Assembly (NCBI RefSeq): GCF_000143885.2
Contig: NC_018581.1
Coordinates: forward strand, 310,001 to 374,000
Length of the DNA stretch: 64,000 nucleotides
Origin: Gordonia sp. KTR9
Lineage (GTDB): Bacteria > Actinomycetota > Actinomycetes > Mycobacteriales > Mycobacteriaceae
Direction: 5' to 3'
Notes under the pieces: generated by a model
The model's input: the letters and a program-made list of their open reading frames with translations, nothing else
Database searches by the model: none
Told to the model about the DNA's origin: nothing
Shown: piece by piece, positions 41,599 to 49,961 of the stretch
Numbering within the stretch: the stretch's first letter is position 1
Layout of the letters: each line of letters begins with the position of its first letter
Translations under genes and position numbers: made by a program

Positions 41599-41645
41599 GG
41601 GAGCTCCGATTCGGCGAGTCATGGTCATGGTCAACGGTTTCGCGG

Positions 41646-42314
41646 TCAGCCGATGGAGAACGGCTTGCCGTAGAGGTTCACCTTCTGGTGCACCTCGCCG
41701 GTCGTCTCGATCGTGGTGAACGCACGCGCCTGGGCGTATCCGCCGCAGTTCTGCACATCGATCTGCGCGTCGTCGTAGACGAGGTGGTAGGTGCCGGCCT
41801 TCTCGATGTTCTTGGTGTTCAACACCACGAACGTCACGTCGCCTGCAGCCAGCGGAACGGTCAGGGTCCCCGACAGGGACGGTGCGGTCGGGGTCAGCGA
41901 TCCGGACAGACCGCCTTGGAGGCCCTTGATGTTCACCTGGCATCCGATGATGTAACCGGTGGATAGGGTGGCGGCGGCGCCGTTCGTCGCGGTGCCGTTG
42001 CTCCCGGGCAGTGTCGTCTCGCCGGCGGCGCCGACGCTCGGTCCTGCCTTGGCAGGCTTGAGATTCGGTGCATACAGCGTGATCTGACCGCTGACCCAGG
42101 TGGTCCTGGACACGCCGTTGGCGGCCATCGAGGCAGACACCCGTGCGCTCTCCTCGGACCGTACGATCCGGATGCCGTCACCGGTCGCGGTGCCGTCCGG
42201 TAGGCGGACGAATGCGTCCGCACCCGCCGACGCGGCGCCGGCGAGCAGCGCGGCGGTCACCGATCCGCCGATGAGTGCGGACAGTCCGACGGCCCGCAAG
42301 GTTCGTTGTGTCAT
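41646..42314 (-). CDS. MspA-family porin (second copy)
   Basis: A 222-residue MspA-type porin with signal peptide 1-32 (LIGGSVTAALLAGAASAGA). It shares the RIVRSEESARVSASMAANGVSRTTWVSGQI, GYIIGCQVN and NCGGYAQARAFTTIET segments with its neighbour, but holds an inserted Gly/Ala/Thr-rich loop (about 90-115). Tandem duplication with divergence is the likely origin. ATG at 42314 or 42335. Transcribed away from the IdeR-like box. Confidence 0.9.
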   Translation of the reverse strand: MTQRTLRAVGLSALIGGSVTAALLAGAASAGADAFVRLPDGTATGDGIRIVRSEESARVSASMAANGVSRTTWVSGQITLYAPNLKPAKAGPSVGAAGETTLPGSNGTATNGAAATLSTGYIIGCQVNIKGLQGGLSGSLTPTAPSLSGTLTVPLAAGDVTFVVLNTKNIEKAGTYHLVYDDAQIDVQNCGGYAQARAFTTIETTGEVHQKVNLYGKPFSIG

Positions 42315-42470
42315 CTCGTGCTCTCCTCGTTTCATCTACCCGCCCGAGGACGGGATGTCGCATGCGTCGAGAACTCATCGCAGGGGGATGAGCCCGTCAG
42401 CTGCGGCAGGGTGGCGATCGTTGGTGAACGTACCCTAAATACGAGATGAGTGAAAAACTATGTAGTGGGG

Positions 42471-42508
42471 TTGACACGCTCCCGGCTGGTAAAGGTAGCC
42501 TAACCTTT
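42471..42508 (+). promoter_or_regulatory. Promoter overlapped by an IdeR/DtxR-like iron box
   Basis: A -35 TTGACA (42471-42476) and a -10-like TAGCCT (about 42496-42501) are overlapped by TAAAGGTAGCCTAACCTTT (42490-42508). This palindromic site matches 13 of 19 positions of the IdeR box as recalled (TTAGGTTAGGCTAACCTAA). It would repress rightward transcription when iron is plentiful. Match and spacing are read from the sequence; regulation is inferred. Confidence 0.65.
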
Positions 42509-42612
42509 GCAAGGCGTGAGAATCTTGCCGGCGCGCGCTGGTGGTGGTCTCGCACGCGAAGGTCTCGAGTTCGGTTGCTTTGCAGGCGAACTCGTCTTAC
42601 AAGCGGGGACGT

Positions 42613-43299
42613 GTGATTCGGACACCGGTATCGTGTTCACTGCTGAGCGCAGCCCACGACTCCCACGGTGCGCTGCCCGCGGTGCACACCGGTGATGCCG
42701 TCATCGACTACGAACGGTTCTATGAGTCCGTGGAGTGGATGGCCGAGCAGCTGGCCTCCTGCGGGGTCACCCCGGGGAGCCGGGTGGGTCTCGCGATCCA
42801 CACGGGCTGGGAGTTCATCCTCGCCTGGCATTCACTTCTCGAGGTCGACGCCGTGACCGTGCCGATCGTCCTCGACCCACGCCGCGCACCGGCCGGATCG
42901 GACGACATCGGCTTCGTGTTCGCCCACATCGACCAGTGCGTCGAGGTCGAGGACCTCGTCGAAGCCGTTGCGCACCAGAGTCGCTCCCGCGCGATGTACC
43001 GGGTTGCCGACGACTTCGTACTCGCCGCTCTCGGCGGACCCGATCCGGTGCGTGGGGAGGGTGGCCTGCTCGCCGACCTCGACGCGGGGTCTCTCGACAC
43101 TGCGCGCCAACTCGTCGCCGAGGCGGAATGGGTGGCCGAGCACGACGGATTGCATCGTGGTGCACGTGTCGGACTCGAAGGGGATCTCGGCACCCGCGAG
43201 ACCATGGTCCGCATCCTCGCCTGTGCGTCGGCCGGCGCGTGCGTTGCGGTCGATGCCCCGTTCGGGGTGCCCGACTGGGGAGCCCCGGCCGCTCGGTGA
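42613..43299 (+). CDS. Half-length AMP-ligase-like protein (N-terminal region only)
   Basis: About 228 residues from a GTG at 42613 (a GTG at 42541 is also open). AVHTGDAVIDYERFYESVEWM, AEQLASCGVTPGSRVGLAIHTGWEFILAWHSLLEVDAVTVPIVLD is the entry region of acyl-CoA or aryl-acid adenylating enzymes, but the ATP-binding (TSGSTGxPKG), core and C-terminal motifs are absent. A second related block GARVGLEGDLGTRETMVRILACASAGACVAV follows, so the protein may be two copies of one sub-domain. The frame is intact, so it is not simply a frameshifted ligase. It sits behind an IdeR-like box, suggesting a link to siderophore metabolism. Confidence 0.6.
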   Translation: MIRTPVSCSLLSAAHDSHGALPAVHTGDAVIDYERFYESVEWMAEQLASCGVTPGSRVGLAIHTGWEFILAWHSLLEVDAVTVPIVLDPRRAPAGSDDIGFVFAHIDQCVEVEDLVEAVAHQSRSRAMYRVADDFVLAALGGPDPVRGEGGLLADLDAGSLDTARQLVAEAEWVAEHDGLHRGARVGLEGDLGTRETMVRILACASAGACVAVDAPFGVPDWGAPAAR

Positions 43300-43315
43300 C
43301 CGGGCGTCCGAAGCC

Positions 43316-44818
43316 TCAGCGCATCGCGGCGACCCGGTCGGCGAGGTCGGCCTCACGGCGTCGGACGAGGAGGTCGACAACGTCGTCGAGTGTTGAATCC
43401 GTTGGGAGCCAGAGCGATTCCGCGAGCACCCGGATGAGGCGAGGTCTGGTGAGCCGTGCCGGGCGACGGCCTATTCGAGTCAGGATGGCGGCGGTCGGCG
43501 ACGCGGTGGAGAGCTCGGCCCGTCGAACGGCGAACGTGCGCGGCCCGAAGTCGAAGAACACCGGTGTACCCGGTGCGAGTTCGAGTGCGTCGATGAACCG
43601 TCGGATCGAACCGGACCGCGCCTGGACCGACGCCCACGTGAAAGTCTGCGTACCCAGCGAGGTCTCGAGGGTAACCGGGGAACCAGGTCCGATGCCGAGG
43701 AGGCCGGCGACGGCGCTGGGGATGTTGAATCCCGTTCCGCGACATTGTGCGGGCGTGATCGTCGTGGCCCAGTGCACGAGGTCGTCCTCGCGATACAGAC
43801 CGCGCGTCCGTCCCGGGGTTCGCCGGGGGCGGTGCGCCCACTCGCGCCGGGTGACGACGCCGCCACGTATCTGGAACTCACCGGCGCCGGCGTATGCGCG
43901 GATGGTGGCCTCGCTGACGTCGTGTCGGCCGCGGATCGTCGCGATGACCTCGTCGATAGGTGCGGCCCCGTCACCGTCCGCCAGGATCGCACCGATCTGC
44001 AGGTGCACCGGCTCGTATCGCGGAAGGCCCCACTCGGCGAGACCGTAGCGGGTGCGGTCGGTCTTGACGATACGCGAATCCGACGCCAGTGCGTTGCGAA
44101 TACTGTTGTGGGCGCGCGGAATCGCGGAAGTCGCATCGACGATCTCGGCGAAGGTCATTGCCGCGCCGCGTATCGAGAGCACCGCGGCGACGATCGCGCC
44201 CGTGGTCGATCGCGTGGAGATCGCATGACCGTCGATCAGTTCGTACCCCACCCGCCGCAGCCATCGCGCGGCCGAATCGTCGGACAAACCCAGATGATCG
44301 GCGATCGTGGTGATCGGAGCCACCCCACCGGGAAGCGCCGCCTCCGAGACGGCCGACTTCGTGAACTCGGCGACCGAGCGCAAGGTGCCCCGGATGATCC
44401 AGTCCTCGCTGGTACGCAAACCCGACGCCGCGGCCACCACCCGCCAGCAGGGGGCTTCGGCGTCGCCCACCGGCGATCCCGCGAGAGTCGAGTCCGCGGT
44501 GAGCTGGACGGCGTCCGCGAGTGGAGCGGCCCGCAGGTTGATCGTCGCCGACAACTGGGCGAGAGCACGATCCGCGTCGATCAGCGCGGCCAGGCGGTGT
44601 CGGATGGACCGGTCGATCTTGGTGACGCGCTCGCGCGACAGGCCGAGGAGGTCGGCGACCTCGGCCTGCGTACGAGGTCTGCCGGCGTAGATGCGCTCGG
44701 TGAGTACCCGCCGCTCCTGGTCGGTGAGTGCGGCGTCGAACTCGGCTACCGCGGCGAGCGCGCGCAGGTCGCCCGGGGAACGTCTCGACGACGAGGGTCC
44801 GTCGGCGTGCGCGGTCAT
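43316..44818 (-). CDS. Sigma-region-4-like multi-HTH protein
   Basis: A 500-residue protein. Near residue 32-85 LTDQERRVLTERIYAGRPRTQAEVADLLGLSRERVTKIDRSIRHRL is a sigma-70 region 4-type HTH (RQ-type AEVADLLGLSRERVTKI). Further HTH-like parts follow: TTIADHLGLSDDSAARWLRRVGYEL and MTFAEIVDATSAIPRAHNSIRNALASDSRIVKTDRTRYGLAEWG (HARE-HTH-like), then a C-terminal region of unknown fold. No region 2 of a real sigma factor is visible, so it is not a functional sigma factor by itself. GAGGAAG precedes the ATG at 44818. Divergent from the acyl-CoA ligase with a 274-base gap. Confidence 0.7.
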   Translation of the reverse strand: MTAHADGPSSSRRSPGDLRALAAVAEFDAALTDQERRVLTERIYAGRPRTQAEVADLLGLSRERVTKIDRSIRHRLAALIDADRALAQLSATINLRAAPLADAVQLTADSTLAGSPVGDAEAPCWRVVAAASGLRTSEDWIIRGTLRSVAEFTKSAVSEAALPGGVAPITTIADHLGLSDDSAARWLRRVGYELIDGHAISTRSTTGAIVAAVLSIRGAAMTFAEIVDATSAIPRAHNSIRNALASDSRIVKTDRTRYGLAEWGLPRYEPVHLQIGAILADGDGAAPIDEVIATIRGRHDVSEATIRAYAGAGEFQIRGGVVTRREWAHRPRRTPGRTRGLYREDDLVHWATTITPAQCRGTGFNIPSAVAGLLGIGPGSPVTLETSLGTQTFTWASVQARSGSIRRFIDALELAPGTPVFFDFGPRTFAVRRAELSTASPTAAILTRIGRRPARLTRPRLIRVLAESLWLPTDSTLDDVVDLLVRRREADLADRVAAMR

Positions 44819-45092
44819 CGGTGAGGCTTCCTCAACGGGTCTGGGTGACGTCGGTGGAACGATGGCCCGGCTCGAGTTCGGGGGAGCGCTCGCGGGGCCC
44901 GCGCTGAGCACATCACAGGCTACCGGGACATGGCGGATGGACCGCTCGAACGGACGACGGTGCCCTCGGTCCGGATTGTCCCCCGAGCACAAAGGTCCGG
45001 ACGAAGTCTGGCCTCCGCGACCGTTTCCGTTCCGCTCGCATTTTCATAGTGTTCTGGATCACATCGACGACGAGGATCTTGGAGGCACCCCG

Positions 45093-46559
45093 GTGACCAG
45101 CACGTACTTCGCATGGGACCTGACCCACCGCGACGACGCCCCGTGTGTTCGCGATGATGTTCTCGCGCTGGACTACGCCGGCTTCGCCCGGCGTGTCGAG
45201 GGTCTCGCCGAACAGCTCACCAGCCTTGGCGTTCGACGGGGGGACGTGGTGGCGACCTTCCTGCCCAACAGGGTCGAACTCCTCGTGACGTTGATGGCGG
45301 CATGGCGGATCGGCGCGGTCGCCACACCGGTCAACCCGGCCTTCACCTCCGAGGAGGCCGAGTATCAGCTGGCGGACTCCGGGACACGAGTCGTGATCGG
45401 CACCAGCGCCGGAGGAAGTGGGCCCGGCCGTGTCCATCTCGTGGCCGATGAGCTGGCGACCGCGCCGAGTCCGGGCTGGCGGGGGTCGGATCCGCCGGCG
45501 GCCGACGATGACGCACTGCTGGTCTACACCTCCGGTTCCACCGGCAGGCCCAAGGGCGTCCGGTTGTCGCACGGCAACCTGCACTACATGGCGTCGACGA
45601 TGGTGACGCACTTCGGTCTCACCGAGGCCGACCATGCGCTCCTGGTGTTGCCGCTGTTCCATGTGAACGCCATCTGCATCAGCTTTCTGGCCCCGATGCT
45701 CGCGGGCGGACAGCTGAGCATCACCGGACGATTCTCGCCGTCGCGGTTCTTCGACGACGTCGCACGACTCACCCCGACGTATTTCTCGGCCGTACCAACG
45801 ATTTACGCGCTTCTCGTATCGCAGGACGGGCTCACCGCCGAGGCCACCGGTCCCCTCCGGTTCGCGGTGTGTGGGGCCGCCCCGATCTCCAGGGAACTGC
45901 TCGACCGGGTCGAGGGCGCCTTCGGAATACCAGTCGTCGAAGGCTACGGCCTGACGGAGGGCACCTGTGCGTCGGCCTGCAATCCGATCGACGGGGTCCG
46001 CAAACTCGGGACCGTGGGCCCTGCGCTTCCGGGTCAGCAGATCGTCATCGTCGACGAACAGGGCGCGGAGGTGCCCGTCGGCGAAATCGGTGAAGTCGTC
46101 ATCAGTGGACCGAATGTCATGCGCGGCTATCTGAACCGGTCTGAGGAGACCGCTGCGACCATCGTCGACGGCCGGTTGCACACCGGTGACGTCGGCCGCC
46201 TCGACGAGGACGGCTACCTCACTCTGGTCGACCGGATCAAGGACATGATCATCCGGGGCGGGGAGAACATCTACCCCAAGGAGATCGAGAACGCCCTCGC
46301 CACCCATCCCGACGTACTCGAGTGCGCGGTCGTGGGGGCGCCGGACGAACTCTACGGCGAGCTGCCCGTCGCGTTCGTCGTCCCATACCCACACCGCGGA
46401 GTGGACGCGGAGGTCCTGGGTGATCACCTCGCCGACCGGCTGGCAAAGATCAAGCGACCGAGCATCATCCACATCGTCGACGAACTCCCGCGCAATCCTG
46501 TCGGGAAGATCGACAAGCCCGCGCTGCGGTCGGGTCTCCGAAGTCCGCAGACCGCCTGA
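45093..46559 (+). CDS. AMP-forming acyl-CoA synthetase (FadD-like)
   Basis: A 488-residue ligase with all core motifs: YTSGSTGRPKGV (about 148-159), GAAPISRELL, YGLTEGTC, GDVGRLDEDGYLTLVDRIKDMIIRGGENIYPKEIE and the C-terminal catalytic Lys in PVGKIDKPAL. It activates a carboxylic acid through an acyl-AMP; substrate unknown. The GTG at 45093 is seven bases after GGAGG. It is followed 121 bases later by the DUF3556 gene, which may belong to the same unit. Confidence 0.92.
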   Translation: MTSTYFAWDLTHRDDAPCVRDDVLALDYAGFARRVEGLAEQLTSLGVRRGDVVATFLPNRVELLVTLMAAWRIGAVATPVNPAFTSEEAEYQLADSGTRVVIGTSAGGSGPGRVHLVADELATAPSPGWRGSDPPAADDDALLVYTSGSTGRPKGVRLSHGNLHYMASTMVTHFGLTEADHALLVLPLFHVNAICISFLAPMLAGGQLSITGRFSPSRFFDDVARLTPTYFSAVPTIYALLVSQDGLTAEATGPLRFAVCGAAPISRELLDRVEGAFGIPVVEGYGLTEGTCASACNPIDGVRKLGTVGPALPGQQIVIVDEQGAEVPVGEIGEVVISGPNVMRGYLNRSEETAATIVDGRLHTGDVGRLDEDGYLTLVDRIKDMIIRGGENIYPKEIENALATHPDVLECAVVGAPDELYGELPVAFVVPYPHRGVDAEVLGDHLADRLAKIKRPSIIHIVDELPRNPVGKIDKPALRSGLRSPQTA

Positions 46560-46680
46560 TCCCTCACTCACCCCGCCCGACCCCGACGCTCGACCCCGAC
46601 ACCGAGGGCGGTGAACCGCGCGCCGACACCGGCGATGGCGCACCACCCGACAACAGACAAACGACAAGGAGTGCACAGCA

Positions 46681-48543
46681 ATGGGATTCACCCAACCAGC
46701 CTTCCCCCAGGTGGAACCGGAGACATTTCTCCAGCGGCCGTTCTTCGACCGGATCCGCGTCCTCGGGGCACACTGGGCCGATCATGGCTTCGGCACGCCG
46801 AAGATGGTGCATCTGATCTATCTGATGAAGGTCTTCGTCTTCTACGGCGGCGTCGGGATCGCGCTCGCGACCCTGACATCCGGACTCGATCCGCTGCACG
46901 TGGCCGAGTGGTGGAACCAGCCGGTCGTCTATCAGAAGTTGGTCTTGTGGACCGTTCTGGTGGAGGTCCTGGGTATCGGGGGGTCGTGGGGACCACTGGC
47001 CGGTCATTTCAAACCCATGACCGGTGGGTTTCTGTACTGGCTTCGTCCCCAGACCATCCGGCTCCCACCGTGGCCGGGGAAGGTGCCCTTCACCAAGGGG
47101 GACTCCCGCACCGCGTTCGACATCGCGGTCTACGCCCTGATCCTCGCGAATCTCGCTGTGGCGATCGCGCTTCCGGGAGTCGCATCGAGTTCACTGGACT
47201 CAGCGATGAGTGACAACCAGGGCCTGGTGAACCCCGTCCTGATGTACCCGCTCATCGCGCTGCTCGTGGTGATCGGCCTGCGCGACAAGGTCATCTTCAT
47301 CGCCGCGCGCTCCGAGCAGTATCTCCCGGCGATGATCTTCTTCGGCTTCCTGCCGTTCCTCGACATGATCCTGGCGCTCAAACTGCTCATCGTGTCGGTG
47401 TGGGTCGGCGCCGGTGTCTCCAAGCTGGGACATCACTTCTCGATGGTGATCCCACCGATGCTGTCGAACACCCCGTGGGTGCCGAGCACGAAGATCAAGC
47501 GGGCGCACTATCGCAACTTCCCCGAGGACATGCGGCCGTCGAAGCTGGCCGGGGGAGTCGGGCACGTCCTGGGCACCATCGTCGAGGTCGTCACGCCGCT
47601 GGTCCTGCTGTTCTCGACCAGCAAGACGCTCACCGTGGCCGCGGTCGTCCTCATGGTGTGCTTCCACTTGTTCATCCTGTCGACCTTTCCCCTGGCCGTT
47701 CCGCTCGAATGGAACCTGCTCTTCGCGTATGCCTCGGTGTTCCTGTTCCTCGGCTTCCCGGCCTGGGACGGTTACGCGCTATCCGACACATCGATGCCGT
47801 GGGCGATGGTGCTGATCGGTGTTGCGCTCTGCTTCTTCCCCGTACTCGGCAACCTGCGTCCAGACCTGGTCTCGTTCCTTCCGTCGATGCGGCAGTACGC
47901 GGGTAACTGGGCATCGGCCACCTGGGCGTTCGCACCCGGTGCCGAAGAGAAGCTCGACCAGCACATCGTGCGTCCCGCGAAGAACACCCGCACCCAGCTG
48001 CTCGGGTCGTATCCGGCAGACGTGGCCGACGTCGTGATGCACCAGCTGCTGGCGTGGCGTTCTCTGCACAGTCAGGGCCGAGCGCTGTATTCGCTGATGA
48101 TCCGTCACCTCGGCTCGGACATCGACACCTACACACTGCGCGAGGCGGAGTTCTCGTGTAACTCCCTGGTGGCCTTCAACTTCGGTGACGGGCACCTCCA
48201 CGACGAACGGCTCATCGCGGCTCTGCAGAGGCGGTGTGACTTCGCGCCGGGCGAGTTCACGGTGGCCTGGATCGAGTCCCAGCCGATCCACCGGGGAACA
48301 CAGCGATTCAAGGTGATCGACGCGGCGCTGGGTGTGATCGAGACCGGGACCTACCGGGTGACCGATGCGGTGAACGAGCAACCGTGGCTGCCGAACGGCC
48401 CCATTCCGTTCCAGGTCGACTGGAGCCTCGACGTTGACGCTCACCGCGCCGTCACCGATCCTGAGGTGGTGCATGAACCGCAGATGCGCTCCGATGATCG
48501 CAGCGCGACGCCGGTCCGGCTGACCGATCAGGCGCCGCAGTGA
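46681..48543 (+). CDS. DUF3556 membrane protein
   Basis: A 620-residue protein. The N-terminal 400 residues have about eight or nine membrane helices; conserved blocks include WWNQPVVYQKLVLWTVLVEVLG, PMTGGFLYWLRPQTIRLPPWPGKVPFTKGDSR, NTPWVPSTKIKRAHYRNFPEDMRPSK and FPLAVPLEWNLLFAYASVFLFLGFPAW. The C-terminal third is soluble with AFNFGDGHLHDERLIAALQRRCDF and ESQPIHRGTQRFKVID. The pattern recalls the HTTM/gamma-carboxylase-like membrane family but no catalytic assignment can be made. AAGGAG precedes the ATG. It overlaps the FAD gene by four bases. A paralogue is at 56910. Confidence 0.82.
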   Translation: MGFTQPAFPQVEPETFLQRPFFDRIRVLGAHWADHGFGTPKMVHLIYLMKVFVFYGGVGIALATLTSGLDPLHVAEWWNQPVVYQKLVLWTVLVEVLGIGGSWGPLAGHFKPMTGGFLYWLRPQTIRLPPWPGKVPFTKGDSRTAFDIAVYALILANLAVAIALPGVASSSLDSAMSDNQGLVNPVLMYPLIALLVVIGLRDKVIFIAARSEQYLPAMIFFGFLPFLDMILALKLLIVSVWVGAGVSKLGHHFSMVIPPMLSNTPWVPSTKIKRAHYRNFPEDMRPSKLAGGVGHVLGTIVEVVTPLVLLFSTSKTLTVAAVVLMVCFHLFILSTFPLAVPLEWNLLFAYASVFLFLGFPAWDGYALSDTSMPWAMVLIGVALCFFPVLGNLRPDLVSFLPSMRQYAGNWASATWAFAPGAEEKLDQHIVRPAKNTRTQLLGSYPADVADVVMHQLLAWRSLHSQGRALYSLMIRHLGSDIDTYTLREAEFSCNSLVAFNFGDGHLHDERLIAALQRRCDFAPGEFTVAWIESQPIHRGTQRFKVIDAALGVIETGTYRVTDAVNEQPWLPNGPIPFQVDWSLDVDAHRAVTDPEVVHEPQMRSDDRSATPVRLTDQAPQ

Positions 48544-49961
48544 CCACAGCTGTCGTGGTCGGCGGCGGGCCCAACGGGCTCGCCGCCGCTCTGCACCTGG
48601 CGCGCAACGGTGTCGACGTGCAGGTCCTGGAGGCGGCCGACACCGTCGGTGGTGGGGCACGGTCGGGGGAACTGACGGTGCCGGGCGTCATCCACGACCA
48701 CTGTTCGGCTTTTCATCCGCTGGGCGTGGGCTCGCCGTTCTGGGCCGAGGTGGGTCTCGAACGATACGGGCTGGTGTGGAAGTGGCCCGAAGCCGACTGC
48801 GCACATCCTCTCGATTCCGGCGACGCCGGCCTGCTGTTCCGGTCGATCGACGCCACGGCGGCGGGATTGGGCGCCGACGGACCGCGCTGGAAGGCGATGT
48901 TCGGTGATCTCGCCGAGCATTTCGATGACCTCGGCGACGATCTGCTCCGCCCGATCGTCCGCGTACCCGGTCACCCGATCCGGCTCGCGTCGTTCGGGCC
49001 CCGGGCCATCCTGCCGGCCACCGCGCTCGCCCGCTGGTTCCGCACCGAGCGGGCCCGTGCGCTCTACGGCGGGATCGCGGCACACCTGTTCTCCCGCTTG
49101 GACCGGCCCCTCACCGCTTCCCTCGGGCTGATGATCGCGGCGAGCGGACACCGCTACGGCTGGCCGGTGGCCGAAGGCGGATCGGGAGCGATCACCGCGG
49201 CGATCGTCGGGGCGCTGCGGGATTCGGGCGGCAAGATCGAGACCGGGGTCCGGGTGAGCTCGCGTGCCGACCTGCCGCCGGCGGACATCACGCTGCTGGA
49301 CTTGTCCCCGGCCCAGGTTCTCTCGATCTTCGGCGACGAGATGCCGACCCGAATTCGCCGCTCGTACCGGCGTTATCGAATCGGGTCGTCGGCATACAAG
49401 GTCGACTTCGCGATCGACGGTGACATCCCGTGGTCGAATCCGGAGTGCCTGCGCGCCGGGACAGTGCATCTCGGCGGGGGTTTCGACGAGATCGCGCACG
49501 CGGAGCGACAGCGAGCGGCAGGGGTGATGGTTCCGCGGCCGTTCGTCCTGCTCGGCCAGCAATACATCGCCGACCCCGGTCGCAGCGCGGGCGGGCTCAA
49601 TCCGATCTATGCCTACGCGCACGTCCCTCGTGGCTTCGACGGTGATGCCACCGAACAGGTCGTCGCCCAGATCGAGAGGTTCGCGCCCGGGTTCCGCGAC
49701 CGGATCGTGGCGACGGCGAGCGCGGGTACCGAACAGCTTCACGCATCCAACGCCAACTTCGCGGGTGGGGACATCATCGGCGGCGCGAACGACGGCCTGC
49801 AGATGGTCCTGCGGCCCCGGGCAGCGCTCGATCCGTACGCGATCGGCGTTCCGGGCGTGTACATCTGCTCACAGGCCAGTCCGCCGGGTGCCGGTATCCA
49901 CGGGTTGTGCGGCTACCACGCCGCGGAGTCGGCGCTGCGGTACGCGCGGTCGTCACGATGA
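48540..49961 (+). CDS. FAD/NAD(P)-dependent phytoene desaturase-like oxidoreductase
   Basis: A 473-residue protein with GxGxxN/G motif VVVGGGPNGLAAALHLARNG (about 5-24), VLEAADTVGGGARSG and the C-terminal PGAGIHGLCGYHAAESAL, as in CrtI/amine oxidase-like oxidoreductases. The GTG at 48540 overlaps the DUF3556 stop (GTGA), so the two are translationally coupled; this suggests joint action, such as modification of a membrane lipid or polyene. The gene at 331 is the other member of this superfamily here. Overlaps the PucR gene by four bases. Confidence 0.88.
   Translation: MTTAVVVGGGPNGLAAALHLARNGVDVQVLEAADTVGGGARSGELTVPGVIHDHCSAFHPLGVGSPFWAEVGLERYGLVWKWPEADCAHPLDSGDAGLLFRSIDATAAGLGADGPRWKAMFGDLAEHFDDLGDDLLRPIVRVPGHPIRLASFGPRAILPATALARWFRTERARALYGGIAAHLFSRLDRPLTASLGLMIAASGHRYGWPVAEGGSGAITAAIVGALRDSGGKIETGVRVSSRADLPPADITLLDLSPAQVLSIFGDEMPTRIRRSYRRYRIGSSAYKVDFAIDGDIPWSNPECLRAGTVHLGGGFDEIAHAERQRAAGVMVPRPFVLLGQQYIADPGRSAGGLNPIYAYAHVPRGFDGDATEQVVAQIERFAPGFRDRIVATASAGTEQLHASNANFAGGDIIGGANDGLQMVLRPRAALDPYAIGVPGVYICSQASPPGAGIHGLCGYHAAESALRYARSSR

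Noticed and set aside
43316..44818. A complete alternative sigma factor
   Set aside because: Only a region 4-like HTH is seen; region 2 with -10 recognition is missing.
44913..46691. 592-codon minus-strand frame
   Set aside because: Antisense to the acyl-CoA synthetase, which has all its motifs.
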